A DNA stretch of 45,506 bases, taken from positions 1 through 45,506 of the forward strand of contig JACRKW010000112.1 in the NCBI GenBank assembly GCA_016215215.1, in the 5' to 3' direction. Below, one piece after another: positions 37,519 to 45,506 of the stretch (position 1 is its first letter; the number at the start of each line of letters is the position of its first letter). Source of the stretch: Acidobacteriota bacterium. Its GTDB lineage: Bacteria > Acidobacteriota > Terriglobia > Bryobacterales > Bryobacteraceae. The notes under the pieces were generated by a model. It did not search any database and was not told the origin of the DNA. It saw nothing but the letters and a program-made list of their open reading frames with translations. The translations under genes and the position numbers were made by a program.

Positions 37519-39687
37519 GTGGCATCGTCCATGCCCGAGGCGCTGGCGCGCAATCGCGTCGTCATCGCCTCCACCATTGCCCTCTCGTTCATCTCCTTCT
37601 GGCGCGCCGCCGCCATCGTTCTCTCCGACCTTGCCTCTTCCGCCTACTACGTCGGCGGTATTGCTGAGCAGGCCATCGGCAAAGCGGCCCCCTGGTTCAT
37701 CCTGGCCATCATGCTCTTCTCCTACGCGGTTCGCGCCGTGTACATCGAAGGCTGCGCCATGTATGTCCGCGGCGGCGTCTACCGCGTCGTTCATGAGGCC
37801 CTCGGCTCCCGCATGGCCAAGTTGGCTGTATCCGCCCTCCTTTTCGACTACGTCCTCACGGGCCCCATCTCCGCCGTCTCCGCTGGACTCTACCTCGCCG
37901 GACTCGTGAACGAATCCGCCGAGCACTTCCTCCACCGCCCCAACCTGGTCAACACCGCCGCCTTCGCAGTTGTCTTCGCCCTTGCCGTCACCGTTTACTT
38001 CTGGCGCAAGAACACCATCGGCATCCACGAGTCCTCGCAGAAAGCTCTGCGCATCATGCAGATCACCACGTCCATGGTGGTGCTCCTTATTCTCTGGAGC
38101 CTTTACACCGTCTTTCGCGGCCACTACCAGGCCGTGCCGCTCCCCACGCTCGACAACATCCGCCTCAACTCCGAATCCCTCGGCTGGCTTCCGCTCTCCT
38201 GGGCCACCTCCGTCCCGGTCATCGCCGTTCTGGTGGGCCTGGGCCACTCCCTCCTCGCGATGTCCGGCGAGGAATCGCTCGCCCAAGTCAACCGCGAGAT
38301 CGCCCACCCCAAGCTCAAGAACCTGGAGCGCGCCGGTTTCGTCATCTTCATCTACTCGCTGCTGTTTACGTCCCTCGTCTCCTTCTTTGCCGTCATGATC
38401 ATCCCCGACGGCGACCGCAAGGCCTTTCTCGATAACCTCATCGGCGGCCTCGCCATGCACCTCGACGGGCCGCTCGGACTGCGCCTCGCCTTCCATGCCT
38501 TTGTCGTCTTCGTCGGCGCTCTCATACTCTCCGGCGCCGTCAACACCGCCATCATCGGCTCCAACGGCGTCCTGAATCGCGTCGCCGAAGACAACGTGCT
38601 GCCCGTGTGGTTCCGCAAGCCCCACAAGAGGTTCGGCACCACCTACCGCATCGTCAATATGGTGGTTGGCCTGCAGGTCCTCACCATCATCCTCTCCCGA
38701 GGCGACGTCTACCTTCTCGGTGAGGCCTACGCCTTCGGCGTCGTCTGGTCTTTCGCCTTCAACGCCACTTCCGTCCTCATCCTCCGCTTCAAGGACACCC
38801 GCCCCCGTGAGTGGAAAGTTCCAGGAAACCTCCGCATCGCCGGCCGCGAGTTTCCCATCGGGCTCGGTCTGATCGCGCTTTCGCTGTTCGTCCTCGCCAT
38901 TACCAACGTCCTCACCAAGAAGGTAGCCACCGTCTCCGGCGTCGCCTTCACTCTTGCCTTCTTCATCCTCTTCACAGTGACTGACCGGCTCAACCGCCGC
39001 CGCACCGGCGCTTCCACCGCCCACCACGAGCAGTTCCGGCTCGACGAGGCCGAGCAGGTCTCCCAACAAGCGGTCGACGCCCGGCCCGGCAACGTTCTGG
39101 TCGCAGTCCGCAATCCCAACCGCCTCAGCCATCTCCGCCGCGTAGTGGAAAAGACCGACGTGCGAAAAATCGATATCGTCGTTGTTTCTATCTCCGACGA
39201 GGATGCCCCCTTCACTGACCGCGAGGCCGAGCTCTTCACCCGAGTCGTCACCTTGGCGGAGAAGGCCGGCAAGCACGTCAAGCTCCTCACCGTTCCGGGT
39301 GACGACCCAAACACCACCCTCGTCCAGACCGCCGCACAACTCCAGTCTTCCCGCATCGTCATCGGCACATCGCCCAAACTCACCACCGCCGAGCAAGGCC
39401 GCGCCGTCGGTCTCCAGTGGGAGCGCCTGCCCGAACCCCGTCCTACCATGTCACTCGAGATCGTCCCCGACGACCCTGCCGCCAAGGCCTCGTTCGTCAA
39501 CCTCGGGCCCCACCCCCCCCGGCTCTGGCCCGAAGATATCGACCTGGTCCACCAGCTTTGGCTCGAGATGTCGGCTGCGCGCCCGGGCAAGACGCTCCAC
39601 CACCGCGATGTCGTCGGCCTCGCCCTCACCCGCCTGCGCGATGACTTCAAACGGGCTCCGGAGGCGATTCTCCCCCCGGAACATTAA
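37519..39687 (+). CDS. APC-superfamily permease with C-terminal Usp-like domain (KimA-like)
   Basis: Probable potassium or amino-acid importer of the APC superfamily. In the 722-residue product about 12 hydrophobic segments fill residues 15-500 (VVIASTIALSFISFWRAAAI, SALLFDYVLTGPISAVSAGL, GESLA-type loops such as MSGEESLAQVNREIAHPKLK). A soluble C-terminal domain starts near residue 525 (NVLVAVRNPNRLSHLRRVVE) with the Usp-like fold, as in KimA, which binds c-di-AMP there. A ydaO riboswitch lies directly upstream, which strongly supports a c-di-AMP-controlled transporter. GTG at 37519 is chosen because AAAGGAG (37506-37512) lies 6 nt upstream; GTG at 37501 and ATG at 37531 are alternatives. 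It is longer than Bacillus KimA by about 115 residues, mostly at the C-terminus. The substrate is inference. Confidence 0.85.
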   Translation: MASSMPEALARNRVVIASTIALSFISFWRAAAIVLSDLASSAYYVGGIAEQAIGKAAPWFILAIMLFSYAVRAVYIEGCAMYVRGGVYRVVHEALGSRMAKLAVSALLFDYVLTGPISAVSAGLYLAGLVNESAEHFLHRPNLVNTAAFAVVFALAVTVYFWRKNTIGIHESSQKALRIMQITTSMVVLLILWSLYTVFRGHYQAVPLPTLDNIRLNSESLGWLPLSWATSVPVIAVLVGLGHSLLAMSGEESLAQVNREIAHPKLKNLERAGFVIFIYSLLFTSLVSFFAVMIIPDGDRKAFLDNLIGGLAMHLDGPLGLRLAFHAFVVFVGALILSGAVNTAIIGSNGVLNRVAEDNVLPVWFRKPHKRFGTTYRIVNMVVGLQVLTIILSRGDVYLLGEAYAFGVVWSFAFNATSVLILRFKDTRPREWKVPGNLRIAGREFPIGLGLIALSLFVLAITNVLTKKVATVSGVAFTLAFFILFTVTDRLNRRRTGASTAHHEQFRLDEAEQVSQQAVDARPGNVLVAVRNPNRLSHLRRVVEKTDVRKIDIVVVSISDEDAPFTDREAELFTRVVTLAEKAGKHVKLLTVPGDDPNTTLVQTAAQLQSSRIVIGTSPKLTTAEQGRAVGLQWERLPEPRPTMSLEIVPDDPAAKASFVNLGPHPPRLWPEDIDLVHQLWLEMSAARPGKTLHHRDVVGLALTRLRDDFKRAPEAILPPEH

Positions 39688-39735
39688 AAATTCGATTCCT
39701 TGACGCAATTCCACCGTTTCCCCCACTCTATATGT

Positions 39736-40698
39736 ATGAAGCGGATCCCGCTCCTTATCTGCCTGCTCGCCTCCCTCGCCGCCGCACAGAACCCGCGGCA
39801 GGCCAACCCTCAAGGACCCATGTCCGACGCCGGGCCCGCCAACCTGCCCGGCCAGAAGATCGGGGCCAACGATCTGCTCGCCATCTCCGTCTACGATGCG
39901 CCTGAGCTGACCCGTACCGTGCGCGTTGCCGCCGAGGGATATATCCGCCTTCCCATGGTGGGCGAGAAGATCAAGGCCCAAGGTCTGCTCCCCTCTGAGT
40001 TGGAGTCGGCCATCTCGGAGATCCTCGTCAAAGAGGGCATCCTGGTCAAACCCGTGGTCATGGTGACGGTCGCGGAGTACTCTTCGCGCCCGGTCTCCGT
40101 AGTGGGCGCAGTCAAGCGGCCGCTCACCTTCCAGGCTGTCGGGCGCATCACGGTCCTTGACGCCCTGGCCCGCGCCGAAGGACTGTCTGATCTTGCCGGC
40201 CCGGAGATCCTGGTCACCTCTTACACCACCGAGGAGGGCGCCGAGAAGCGCCTCGTCCAGCGCTTCCTCGTCCGGGACCTGATCGACAATGCCAAGCCCG
40301 AGATGAACCTCCTGCTCCAGGGCGGGGAAGAGATTCGAGTGCCCGAGGCGCGCAAGATCTTCGTGGCCGGCAACGTCAAGAAGCCTGGCGCCTTCCCAGT
40401 CAAGGAAGACAGCCAGATGACCGTCCTCCGTGCGCTCGCATTGTCGGAAGGACTCTCGCCCTTCCCGCAGAAGTACGCCTACGTCTATCGCACGGCCGAC
40501 AAGCAGGGCGGCAAAGCTGAGATCCAGGTGGAGCTCGCCAAGATCATGAAGCGCGAGGCTGTCGACTTTCGGCTCGAGCCGGAAGACACCCTGTACATCC
40601 CGGAGGACAGCGGCCGCAAGACCCTTGTCACCACGGCTGAGAAGGTGGTCGCCTTCGGCCTCGCCACCGCCTCCGGCGTCCTCATCTGGAAGCGCTGA
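39736..40698 (+). CDS. Wza-like polysaccharide export protein
   Basis: Envelope protein of the polysaccharide biosynthesis/export family with SLBB domains. The 320-residue product has a signal peptide (MKRIPLLICLLASLAAAQNP), the Poly_export domain (IGANDLLAISVYDAPELTRT, VAAEGYIRLPMVGEKIKAQG), a first SLBB (PVSVVGAVKRPLTFQAVGRI) and a second (IFVAGNVKKPGAFPVKEDSQ), then a C-terminal hydrophobic end (VVAFGLATASGVLIWKR), probably a membrane anchor. No lipobox cysteine is present, unlike Wza. ATG at 39736 is chosen for the signal peptide. It lies 48 bp after the permease gene and may have its own promoter. It would work with the polymerase at 35190. Confidence 0.9.
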   Translation: MKRIPLLICLLASLAAAQNPRQANPQGPMSDAGPANLPGQKIGANDLLAISVYDAPELTRTVRVAAEGYIRLPMVGEKIKAQGLLPSELESAISEILVKEGILVKPVVMVTVAEYSSRPVSVVGAVKRPLTFQAVGRITVLDALARAEGLSDLAGPEILVTSYTTEEGAEKRLVQRFLVRDLIDNAKPEMNLLLQGGEEIRVPEARKIFVAGNVKKPGAFPVKEDSQMTVLRALALSEGLSPFPQKYAYVYRTADKQGGKAEIQVELAKIMKREAVDFRLEPEDTLYIPEDSGRKTLVTTAEKVVAFGLATASGVLIWKR

Positions 40699-40707
40699 CC
40701 CTCGGTA

Positions 40708-41115
40708 TTACCGCCGCGTCCAGGCCACCGCCAGCACCGCCGCCGCCGCCGCGCCCATCAACGCCAGTCCAACCGCCCCGACTGCCGCCGCCAGCGCGGC
40801 CTCAGAGCTCAACCAGGCCGCCCCCCACGCGCCAGCCAGTACCGCCGCCACTCCTGCCGCTTTCTCCGCTATCACCATGGGACGCTCGGCTCGCGCCACC
40901 GCTTCCCGTCTCATCCGCAACTGCGCCCTCCACCACACCAGCCCGGCTTCCGGCACCTGGACGTTGGACGGCCCGGCGGCAAGCTGCATGCACCCGGCCA
41001 CCAGCGCCGTCTCGGCGCAGCTTTCGCACCCGGCGAAGTGAGCCCGCAACTCGTCCGGCCACTCTCCGTTGCTCACCGCTCGGACAATCTCCTGCTCGCG
41101 CCCGCATGTGTTCAT
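40708..41115 (-). CDS. Zinc-type anti-sigma factor-like membrane protein
   Basis: Probable anti-sigma factor for the sigma factor encoded directly upstream. The 135-residue product has an N-terminal HCC zinc site (C4, then H26-x3-C30-x2-C33, in AHFAGCESC) and two C-terminal membrane helices (AEKAAGVAAVLAGAWGAAWL, LAAAVGAVGLALMGAAAAAV). Its start overlaps the sigma gene stop by 4 bp (ATGA), the usual sigma/anti-sigma arrangement. It converges with the export gene 9 bp away. Confidence 0.82.
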   Translation of the reverse strand: MNTCGREQEIVRAVSNGEWPDELRAHFAGCESCAETALVAGCMQLAAGPSNVQVPEAGLVWWRAQLRMRREAVARAERPMVIAEKAAGVAAVLAGAWGAAWLSSEAALAAAVGAVGLALMGAAAAAVLAVAWTRR

Positions 41116-41609
41116 CTCGTACTCCCCTCTCCGAAGCCCCGTTCCCGCAGCATCCCGGCCAGCTTCCGTCTTGCTCTATAGAGCAATGGGCGGATTGAGG
41201 CCTCCTTCCGGCCCGTCACCGCCGCAATCTCCCGGTGGCTCGCCCCTTCCACGTAGGCCAGCCACATCAGTTCCTGTTCGGCCGGCCGGATCTCACTCAG
41301 CACCTGCCGGACGTCCATCGCCAGATGGCCATCCGGGCGAGCGCTGGAGCGGGCGCTGTGCTCATCCAGCGCCGCCGGCTGCTGTTTCTGCGTCCGGAAG
41401 TGATCGCGAGCGAGGTTGGTCGCTGTCCGGTAGAGGTAGCTCTTCCTCTGTCCCTCCTCCATTGCCGGCAGAGCCGCCCGCAGCAGCCGGTAGTAAGACT
41501 CCTGCAGCAGGTCGTCCGCCAGCGACGGATTGCCTGTCAGCCGGGAGAGGTACGACTTCAGCGGCCGCGCCGTCGAATCATAGAACTCGCGAAACTCGGC
41601 TTCCGTCAT
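41112..41609 (-). CDS. ECF-family RNA polymerase sigma factor
   Basis: Alternative sigma factor of the extracytoplasmic-function group. In the 165-residue product region sigma-2 is about residues 10-75 (EFYDSTARPLKSYLSRLTGN, ADDLLQESYYRLLRA, KSYLYRTATNLARDHFR) and sigma-4 is about 105-155 (LMWLAYVEGASHREIAAVTG, RPLLYRARRKLAGML). The stimulus is unknown. It lies 10 bp after the small membrane protein gene and is coupled to its anti-sigma, so three genes form one operon. Confidence 0.92.
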   Translation of the reverse strand: MTEAEFREFYDSTARPLKSYLSRLTGNPSLADDLLQESYYRLLRAALPAMEEGQRKSYLYRTATNLARDHFRTQKQQPAALDEHSARSSARPDGHLAMDVRQVLSEIRPAEQELMWLAYVEGASHREIAAVTGRKEASIRPLLYRARRKLAGMLRERGFGEGSTR

Positions 41610-41619
41610 GCTCGCCGGC

Positions 41620-42087
41620 TCACTCGCCGGGCTGTGTTTTGCCGTTGATCAATCCCAGCTTCCTGGACAGCATCCAGCTCGCCGCCCCGGCCATCAGCAT
41701 GCCCAGGCCCAGCGACAGAACCAGCATGCCGATCACCATGGCCGGCAGCTTGCTTCGGTAATCGAGCTGGGTCCAGATGCCCAGGATGCCCAACCCGGCC
41801 ACGGTCGCCACCACGCCGAATTGCACGGCGTTCAGGATGCGCGAATACGGCGCCGGGCGTTCCGCCGGCGTCGCCTTGAACAGGTTCTGCACGGAGCCGG
41901 TCTGCAGCCAGCCCAACACCTCCGGCCCCGAGCCGAGTTTGTCGAGCATCTTATTGTACAGCTCGCTCTGCAGTTGCTCCGACTTGGTGCGCCGTATGTG
42001 GTCAAACAACGTTCTCATGATCGCGACCACCGCGACCGCGAAGGTCCCGGCCACCATGATGACGGCCGCTACGTCTCCACCGTTCAT
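41620..42087 (-). CDS. Small membrane protein of unknown function
   Basis: I do not recognise a named function. The 155-residue product has an N-terminal helix (VAAVIMVAGTFAVAVVAIMR), a charged middle with helical character (HIRRTKSEQLQSELYNKMLD), and two C-terminal helices (GVVATVAGLGILGIWTQLDY, PAMVIGMLVLSLGLGMLMAG). It resembles DUF6249-type membrane proteins found with ECF sigma factors. GGAG lies about 9 nt before the ATG. It is first in the operon with the sigma and anti-sigma genes and may be a sensor or an effector of that system. Confidence 0.75.
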   Translation of the reverse strand: MNGGDVAAVIMVAGTFAVAVVAIMRTLFDHIRRTKSEQLQSELYNKMLDKLGSGPEVLGWLQTGSVQNLFKATPAERPAPYSRILNAVQFGVVATVAGLGILGIWTQLDYRSKLPAMVIGMLVLSLGLGMLMAGAASWMLSRKLGLINGKTQPGE

Positions 42088-42165
42088 GCTCGGTATCTCC
42101 TTTCCCGATCCTCAGCCATTCCAACGGACCGGGGACGGAAGATGTGAACAAGCCCGGGTCAAATG

Positions 42166-43380
42166 TCAGGCCTGGGGCTTGCCTTTGCGGAAGATGCGCG
42201 CCAGGCCCTTCAAGGCCCGGTCGACTTCTTTCTCGGTGATGATGTAGGCCGGCAGCATCCGGACCACCGTGTCGTGGGTGACGTTGAACAACAGGCCGGC
42301 CTCCATGCCCTGCTGGACGAAGTGGCGGCACGGGAACTCGATCTCCACGCCGATCATCAGGCCGAAGCCGCGCACCTCTTTGATGATGGAGTGCTTCTTC
42401 TGCAAGTCCTTCAGCCCATCCAGGAAATAGGCCCCCACACGCCGCATCTGCGGCAGCAGTTCTTCGAGGATGTCGTAGAACTCCAGCGCCACCCGGCAGG
42501 CCAGCGCGCCGCCGCCAAAGGTGGTGCCATGCATGCCGGGCGCGATGGCGGCGGCTGCCCGTTCGTTCGAGATGATGGCTCCCAGGGGCAGGCCGCAGGC
42601 CACCGGCTTGGCCATGGTGACCACGTCCGGCATGACGGCCGGCTCGTGTAGCTGGTAGGCGAAGTGCGTCCCGGGCCGGCCGATGCCGCACTGGATCTCG
42701 TCAAACACCAGCAGCGCATTGTGCCGGTCAGCCAGTTCCCGCGCCTTCCTGAGCCAGGAGGCGGGCATAGGCCGGATGCCGCCCTCGCCCTGGATGGTCT
42801 CAACGAAGATGGCTGCGGTGCGTTCGCTCGCCGCCGCCTCAAACGCCGCCTCGTCGCCCGCTTCGACGAACTTCACGCCCGGCATCAGCGGTTCGAAGTC
42901 CGAGCGGTACTTCGGCTGGCCGGTGATGGACAGCGCGCCGATGGAACGGCCGTGGAAGCTGTTCTCCAGCGAGATGATCTCGTACTTGTCCGGGCTGATC
43001 CTGCGGCCGTGGGAGTGAGCCATCTTGATGGCCCCTTCGATGGCCTCCGTTCCGGAGTTGCAGAAGAACGCCCGCTGGAGACCGCTGGTCTCGCAGAGCT
43101 TCTTGGCCAGCGGCCCCTGGTACTCGTGATAGTACAGGTTGGAGCTGTGGATGAGCAGCCCTGCCTGATCCTTCATAACCCGGGTGATGCGCGGGTGCGC
43201 ATGGCCGAGCGAGTTCACCCCGATGCCCGTAATCAGGTCCAGGTAACGCCGGCCGTCGATGTCATACAGCCAGCAGCCCTTTCCCCGCTTCAGCACCAGC
43301 GGGTAACGCGCATAGTTCTGAAGGAGGTGCGCGCGCTCCAGATCCATCACCGCCTGTGCAGGCGAAACAGCAGTCTCCAT
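42166..43380 (-). CDS. Class III aminotransferase (acetylornithine/ornithine type)
   Basis: PLP-dependent aminotransferase of the acetylornithine, ornithine or 4-aminobutyrate group. The 404-residue product shows the fold in order: DIDGRRYLDLITGIGVNSLG, AFFCNSGTEAIEGAIKMAHS, SFHGRSIGALSITGQPKYRS, the cofactor Asp in LLVFDEIQCGIGRPG and the PLP lysine in VTMAKPVACGLPLGAI. ATG at 43378-43380 is taken (GGGAG is directly adjacent); ATG at 43347 is an alternative. Acetylornithine aminotransferase (ArgD) or a LysW-linked version is likely. No other arginine gene is adjacent. It ends 78 bp before the membrane protein gene on the same strand. Confidence 0.88.
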   Translation of the reverse strand: METAVSPAQAVMDLERAHLLQNYARYPLVLKRGKGCWLYDIDGRRYLDLITGIGVNSLGHAHPRITRVMKDQAGLLIHSSNLYYHEYQGPLAKKLCETSGLQRAFFCNSGTEAIEGAIKMAHSHGRRISPDKYEIISLENSFHGRSIGALSITGQPKYRSDFEPLMPGVKFVEAGDEAAFEAAASERTAAIFVETIQGEGGIRPMPASWLRKARELADRHNALLVFDEIQCGIGRPGTHFAYQLHEPAVMPDVVTMAKPVACGLPLGAIISNERAAAAIAPGMHGTTFGGGALACRVALEFYDILEELLPQMRRVGAYFLDGLKDLQKKHSIIKEVRGFGLMIGVEIEFPCRHFVQQGMEAGLLFNVTHDTVVRMLPAYIITEKEVDRALKGLARIFRKGKPQA

Positions 43381-43405
43381 CTCCCTATGGTAACTTCCCC
43401 CGGCG

Positions 43406-45506
43406 TTACTCGACGACGAATCCGTCCAGATCGATGTAGCAGCTCGAAATGGCCGTCTTGCTCCGGTCCTGGGGGAAGCGGAGTTGCAGCAGGTGCTCGC
43501 CGGGCGCGGCGGCGGCGAACCGGGGCGACAGAGCCTGCCAGCGCGTCTCCTGGGAGAACTGGCTGAACGGGAACTCCTCGCCTTCATCGATGGAGATCAG
43601 CGCCGTGCAGCGGTTGGCCGCGGCGGTGTACTTCAGCCGCACCGCCGTCCCATTGAAGCGGATCAGCAACCGGGAGCGGGAATCGTTGCCGTAGACCAGG
43701 GTGCCGCGATAGGCCTGATGGAATTGCAGATCTCGCGCCCAGTGGCCGGTGAAGTGAGTATAGGCGCTGATTTCGTCGTACTCGCCGGGGGGGGCGTGGG
43801 GTGGGGGGGGGCCGGTGATGCCGGGGTCGGGGGGGGACCAGCGGCGCAGTTCGAGGTCGGAGGAGGCGATGACGGGGCGGGTGAAGCGGTCGAGGAACTC
43901 GCGGGTGTAGACGTTGGTGAGGGCGCGCCAGCTCCCGGGGGCGGGGGCGATGAAGTAGCCGATCTTCAGGTCCTGGGCGAGCCAGCCGTGGCCTTCGGGG
44001 GCGGTGGACTCGCGGAGGCGGCGGTAGAACTGGTCGCTGTGCCAGGAGTTGGTGAAGGCGCGGCCATGGAAATCGGCGATGGCGTTGCCCTCCATCCAGG
44101 CGACGCGGGCGGCGGGGTCGTTGACGTTGAGCCAGTCCACCAGCTTACGCTCGGGGGCCGAGGCCGTCAGGTAATTGGCGACGGCCTTGGGGTTGAAGGC
44201 GCGGTTGAAGGTGAAGTTCTTGTGGTACCAGCCGGCGGCGGGGAGGAAGACGAGGTTCAGCAGGAAGGCCAGCGCGGCGGTCCCGGCCAAGGCCTGGCCC
44301 AGGCGCGGGCTGCGGAGGCGGAAGGAGGCGATGGTGACGCCGATCAACAGGGTGAAGAGGGGCAGCGCGGAGTAGAGGTAGCGCAGGTTGGACTGGCCCA
44401 TGAAGCTGATGACGGATCCGGCCAGGCCGACCCAAAGGAGGACAAAACCGGTGCGGGGCCAGCGCCGGCGGAGGCCCACGAGGCAGATGGGGATCAGGAT
44501 GAAGAAGAGGAAACCGAGGCTGCCGTCCTGGCCCTCGATGAAGCGGCTGGAGTGGAAGGTGATGTCGTACCAGGTGGTCCAGGCGATAGGGGTTTCAAAG
44601 CGGACGTCGCGGAAGTTAGTGAGCTTGTCGTAGAAGGGCGAGTTGAAATAGGAGTTGAAGAAGGGGAAGAGCGGATTGGCCGTGCGGAGAACGGCCTCAA
44701 CGTACGGGATGGAGCCGACGGCGGCGGCCAGCGGGACGGCGATGGCGAGGTGGCGGATCTTGGCCTGCACGCAGGCGGCGAGCAGCAGCGGGACGACGAA
44801 GGCCAGCGCGCCGAACTTGGATGCGGCCGCCATGCCGCAAAAGAAGGCGAAGGCGTAGAGGAAGACGGCGCGGCGCTCCTTGACGTAGACGCGCAGGATG
44901 AGAGCAGCGCCGAGTATCCACAGCGCGACGACGTTCTCGACGAAGAGCGAGCCGGTGACGTGCTGGGTGAGCGGAGTGGAGAGGAAGGCGCCGGTCAGCG
45001 CGGCGGTCATCCAGTTGGGGACGCGGGCGTGGAGGCGTTCGAAGATGATCCAGGCGATGAGGCAGAGGACGGCGAAGTTGAGCAGACGGGCGGCGGCCTC
45101 GCCGCCCATGAGCCAGGCGATGGAGAAGGCCCAGTCGCCGCCCATGGGCATGACGGCCCAGGTGAACTCCTGGACGTCGAAGTTCCAGGCGTGGGCCCAG
45201 GCCATGCGGGCGGGGATGACCATGTGCATGGCGAGGCCGTCGGAGCTGACTTCGGGCTTGAGCGCGATGAGCCAGAGGCAGACGAGCGGGAAGAGGGCGA
45301 CGGAGAGGGGGGCGAGATCGCCGGGCGTGCGGGGATAGTCGAACTTGAAGTCGGGAAGGTATTGGTGGCGCAGGGCGTAGACGATTGGGAAGGCGGGCAG
45401 CAACCAGTAGAGAGCGGCGTAGTGGATGGGCCAGCGCGCGGTGGCCAGGACGAAGAAGACGAAGGTCGCGAGGCCGGTGAGGATGGTGAGGTGCGGGGAG
45501 CGGCGG
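43406..45506 (-). CDS. Large membrane glycosyltransferase-like protein (5' end outside window)
   Basis: A polytopic protein resembling GT39/ArnT-type (GT-C) glycosyltransferases. The frame runs without a stop from the right edge, through a hydrophobic stretch (LTILTGLATFVFFVLATARW) and about 10-12 segments, to 43406, so the true start is upstream. The first loop has a candidate acidic motif (KPEVSSDGLAMHM). The last 200 residues are soluble and include SDLELRRWSPPDPGITGPPP, a Pro-rich stretch encoded by long G-tracts, and then a beta-rich end (RSRLLIRFNGTAVRLKYTAA, EHLLQLRFPQDRSKTAISSC). The acceptor is unknown. It lies 25 bp upstream of the aminotransferase gene, on the same strand. Confidence 0.78.
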   Translation of the reverse strand, partial: RRSPHLTILTGLATFVFFVLATARWPIHYAALYWLLPAFPIVYALRHQYLPDFKFDYPRTPGDLAPLSVALFPLVCLWLIALKPEVSSDGLAMHMVIPARMAWAHAWNFDVQEFTWAVMPMGGDWAFSIAWLMGGEAAARLLNFAVLCLIAWIIFERLHARVPNWMTAALTGAFLSTPLTQHVTGSLFVENVVALWILGAALILRVYVKERRAVFLYAFAFFCGMAAASKFGALAFVVPLLLAACVQAKIRHLAIAVPLAAAVGSIPYVEAVLRTANPLFPFFNSYFNSPFYDKLTNFRDVRFETPIAWTTWYDITFHSSRFIEGQDGSLGFLFFILIPICLVGLRRRWPRTGFVLLWVGLAGSVISFMGQSNLRYLYSALPLFTLLIGVTIASFRLRSPRLGQALAGTAALAFLLNLVFLPAAGWYHKNFTFNRAFNPKAVANYLTASAPERKLVDWLNVNDPAARVAWMEGNAIADFHGRAFTNSWHSDQFYRRLRESTAPEGHGWLAQDLKIGYFIAPAPGSWRALTNVYTREFLDRFTRPVIASSDLELRRWSPPDPGITGPPPPHAPPGEYDEISAYTHFTGHWARDLQFHQAYRGTLVYGNDSRSRLLIRFNGTAVRLKYTAAANRCTALISIDEGEEFPFSQFSQETRWQALSPRFAAAAPGEHLLQLRFPQDRSKTAISSCYIDLDGFVVE
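43787..43836. repeat. Cluster of G-tracts inside the glycosyltransferase gene
   Basis: On the plus strand G-runs of 8 (43787-43794), 4 (43798-43801), 9 (43803-43811), 4 and 8 (43829-43836) lie within 50 bp. The gene reads the opposite strand, giving C-runs that encode proline. Such tracts can slip and can form G-quadruplexes. Confidence 0.75.

Noticed and set aside
37456-39396. Long antisense frame (646 codons) opposite the KimA-like permease
   Set aside because: Acidic, Gly/Asp/Glu-rich shadow without motifs or ribosome site; the plus strand has riboswitch, ribosome site and protein fold.
39700-39734. TTGACG ... TATATG as a promoter for the export gene
   Set aside because: Spacing is 23 bp and the -10 would put the transcript start after the ATG.

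Overview
The window is a GC-rich, densely coded bacterial chromosome segment of 39 protein-coding reading frames, with no rRNA, tRNA, CRISPR or insertion sequence that I could see. The mix of genes suggests an Acidobacteriota genome of the Solibacter/Bryobacter type: secreted M28 peptidase, Tat-exported Gfo/Idh/MocA protein, DUF2961/GH172 protein, FucP-like transporter next to a uroporphyrinogen-decarboxylase-like protein, two HpcH/HpaI aldolases, and a ydaO-type riboswitch in front of an APC permease. This assignment is inference from gene content, not from a marker gene.

Layout. 1-3.7 kb: protein quality control on the minus strand, lon (3' end cut by the window edge) and clpX. 3.9-9.7 kb: exported M28 peptidase, a small ferredoxin, an OPT-family oligopeptide transporter, then an AhbD/NirJ-like radical SAM enzyme followed by a thioredoxin-like [2Fe-2S] protein. 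9.7-11.3 kb: motB and motA stator genes on the minus strand. 11.4-15.3 kb: M20 peptidase, EamA exporter (ATGA overlap), HtrA/DegP protease. 15.3-17 kb: tdh, divergent from an XRE-cupin regulator. 17-20.9 kb: GH172-like protein, then the coupled genes for a peptidoglycan-binding exported protein, alanine dehydrogenase and an HpcH/HpaI aldolase. 21-25.2 kb: cytochrome c', then a sugar cluster (FucP-like permease, UroD-like protein, Tat-exported oxidoreductase). 25.2-25.8 kb: an AbrB-type antitoxin with a RelE-type toxin and a clear operator palindrome. 25.8-32.8 kb: a LysR regulator divergent from gltB-gltD. 32.9-37.2 kb: FecR-like exported protein, then an envelope polysaccharide group (a TPR protein apparently broken by a frameshift, O-antigen ligase-type polymerase, exported HpcH/HpaI paralogue). 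37.3-39.7 kb: a c-di-AMP (ydaO-yuaA) riboswitch and a KimA-like permease. 39.7-45.5 kb: polysaccharide export protein, ECF sigma/anti-sigma pair with a small membrane protein, class III aminotransferase, and a large membrane glycosyltransferase-like protein cut by the right edge.

How the parts fit. Nitrogen and amino-acid metabolism recurs (OPT peptide uptake, M20/M28 peptidases, tdh, ald, gltBD, the aminotransferase), as does envelope polysaccharide work (polymerase, Wza-like export, membrane glycosyltransferase, FecR-like protein). The best regulatory signals are the c-di-AMP riboswitch (37354-37471), the consensus gltB promoter with the dyad next to the LysR gene, the toxin-antitoxin operator, and a recurring arrangement in which a -10-like hexamer ends 6-8 nt before a start codon that has no Shine-Dalgarno sequence, suggesting leaderless mRNAs. 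No wholly new multi-gene system stands out. The observations most worth following are the riboswitch/transporter pair, the leaderless candidates, the exported aldolase and the AbrB-RelE pair.
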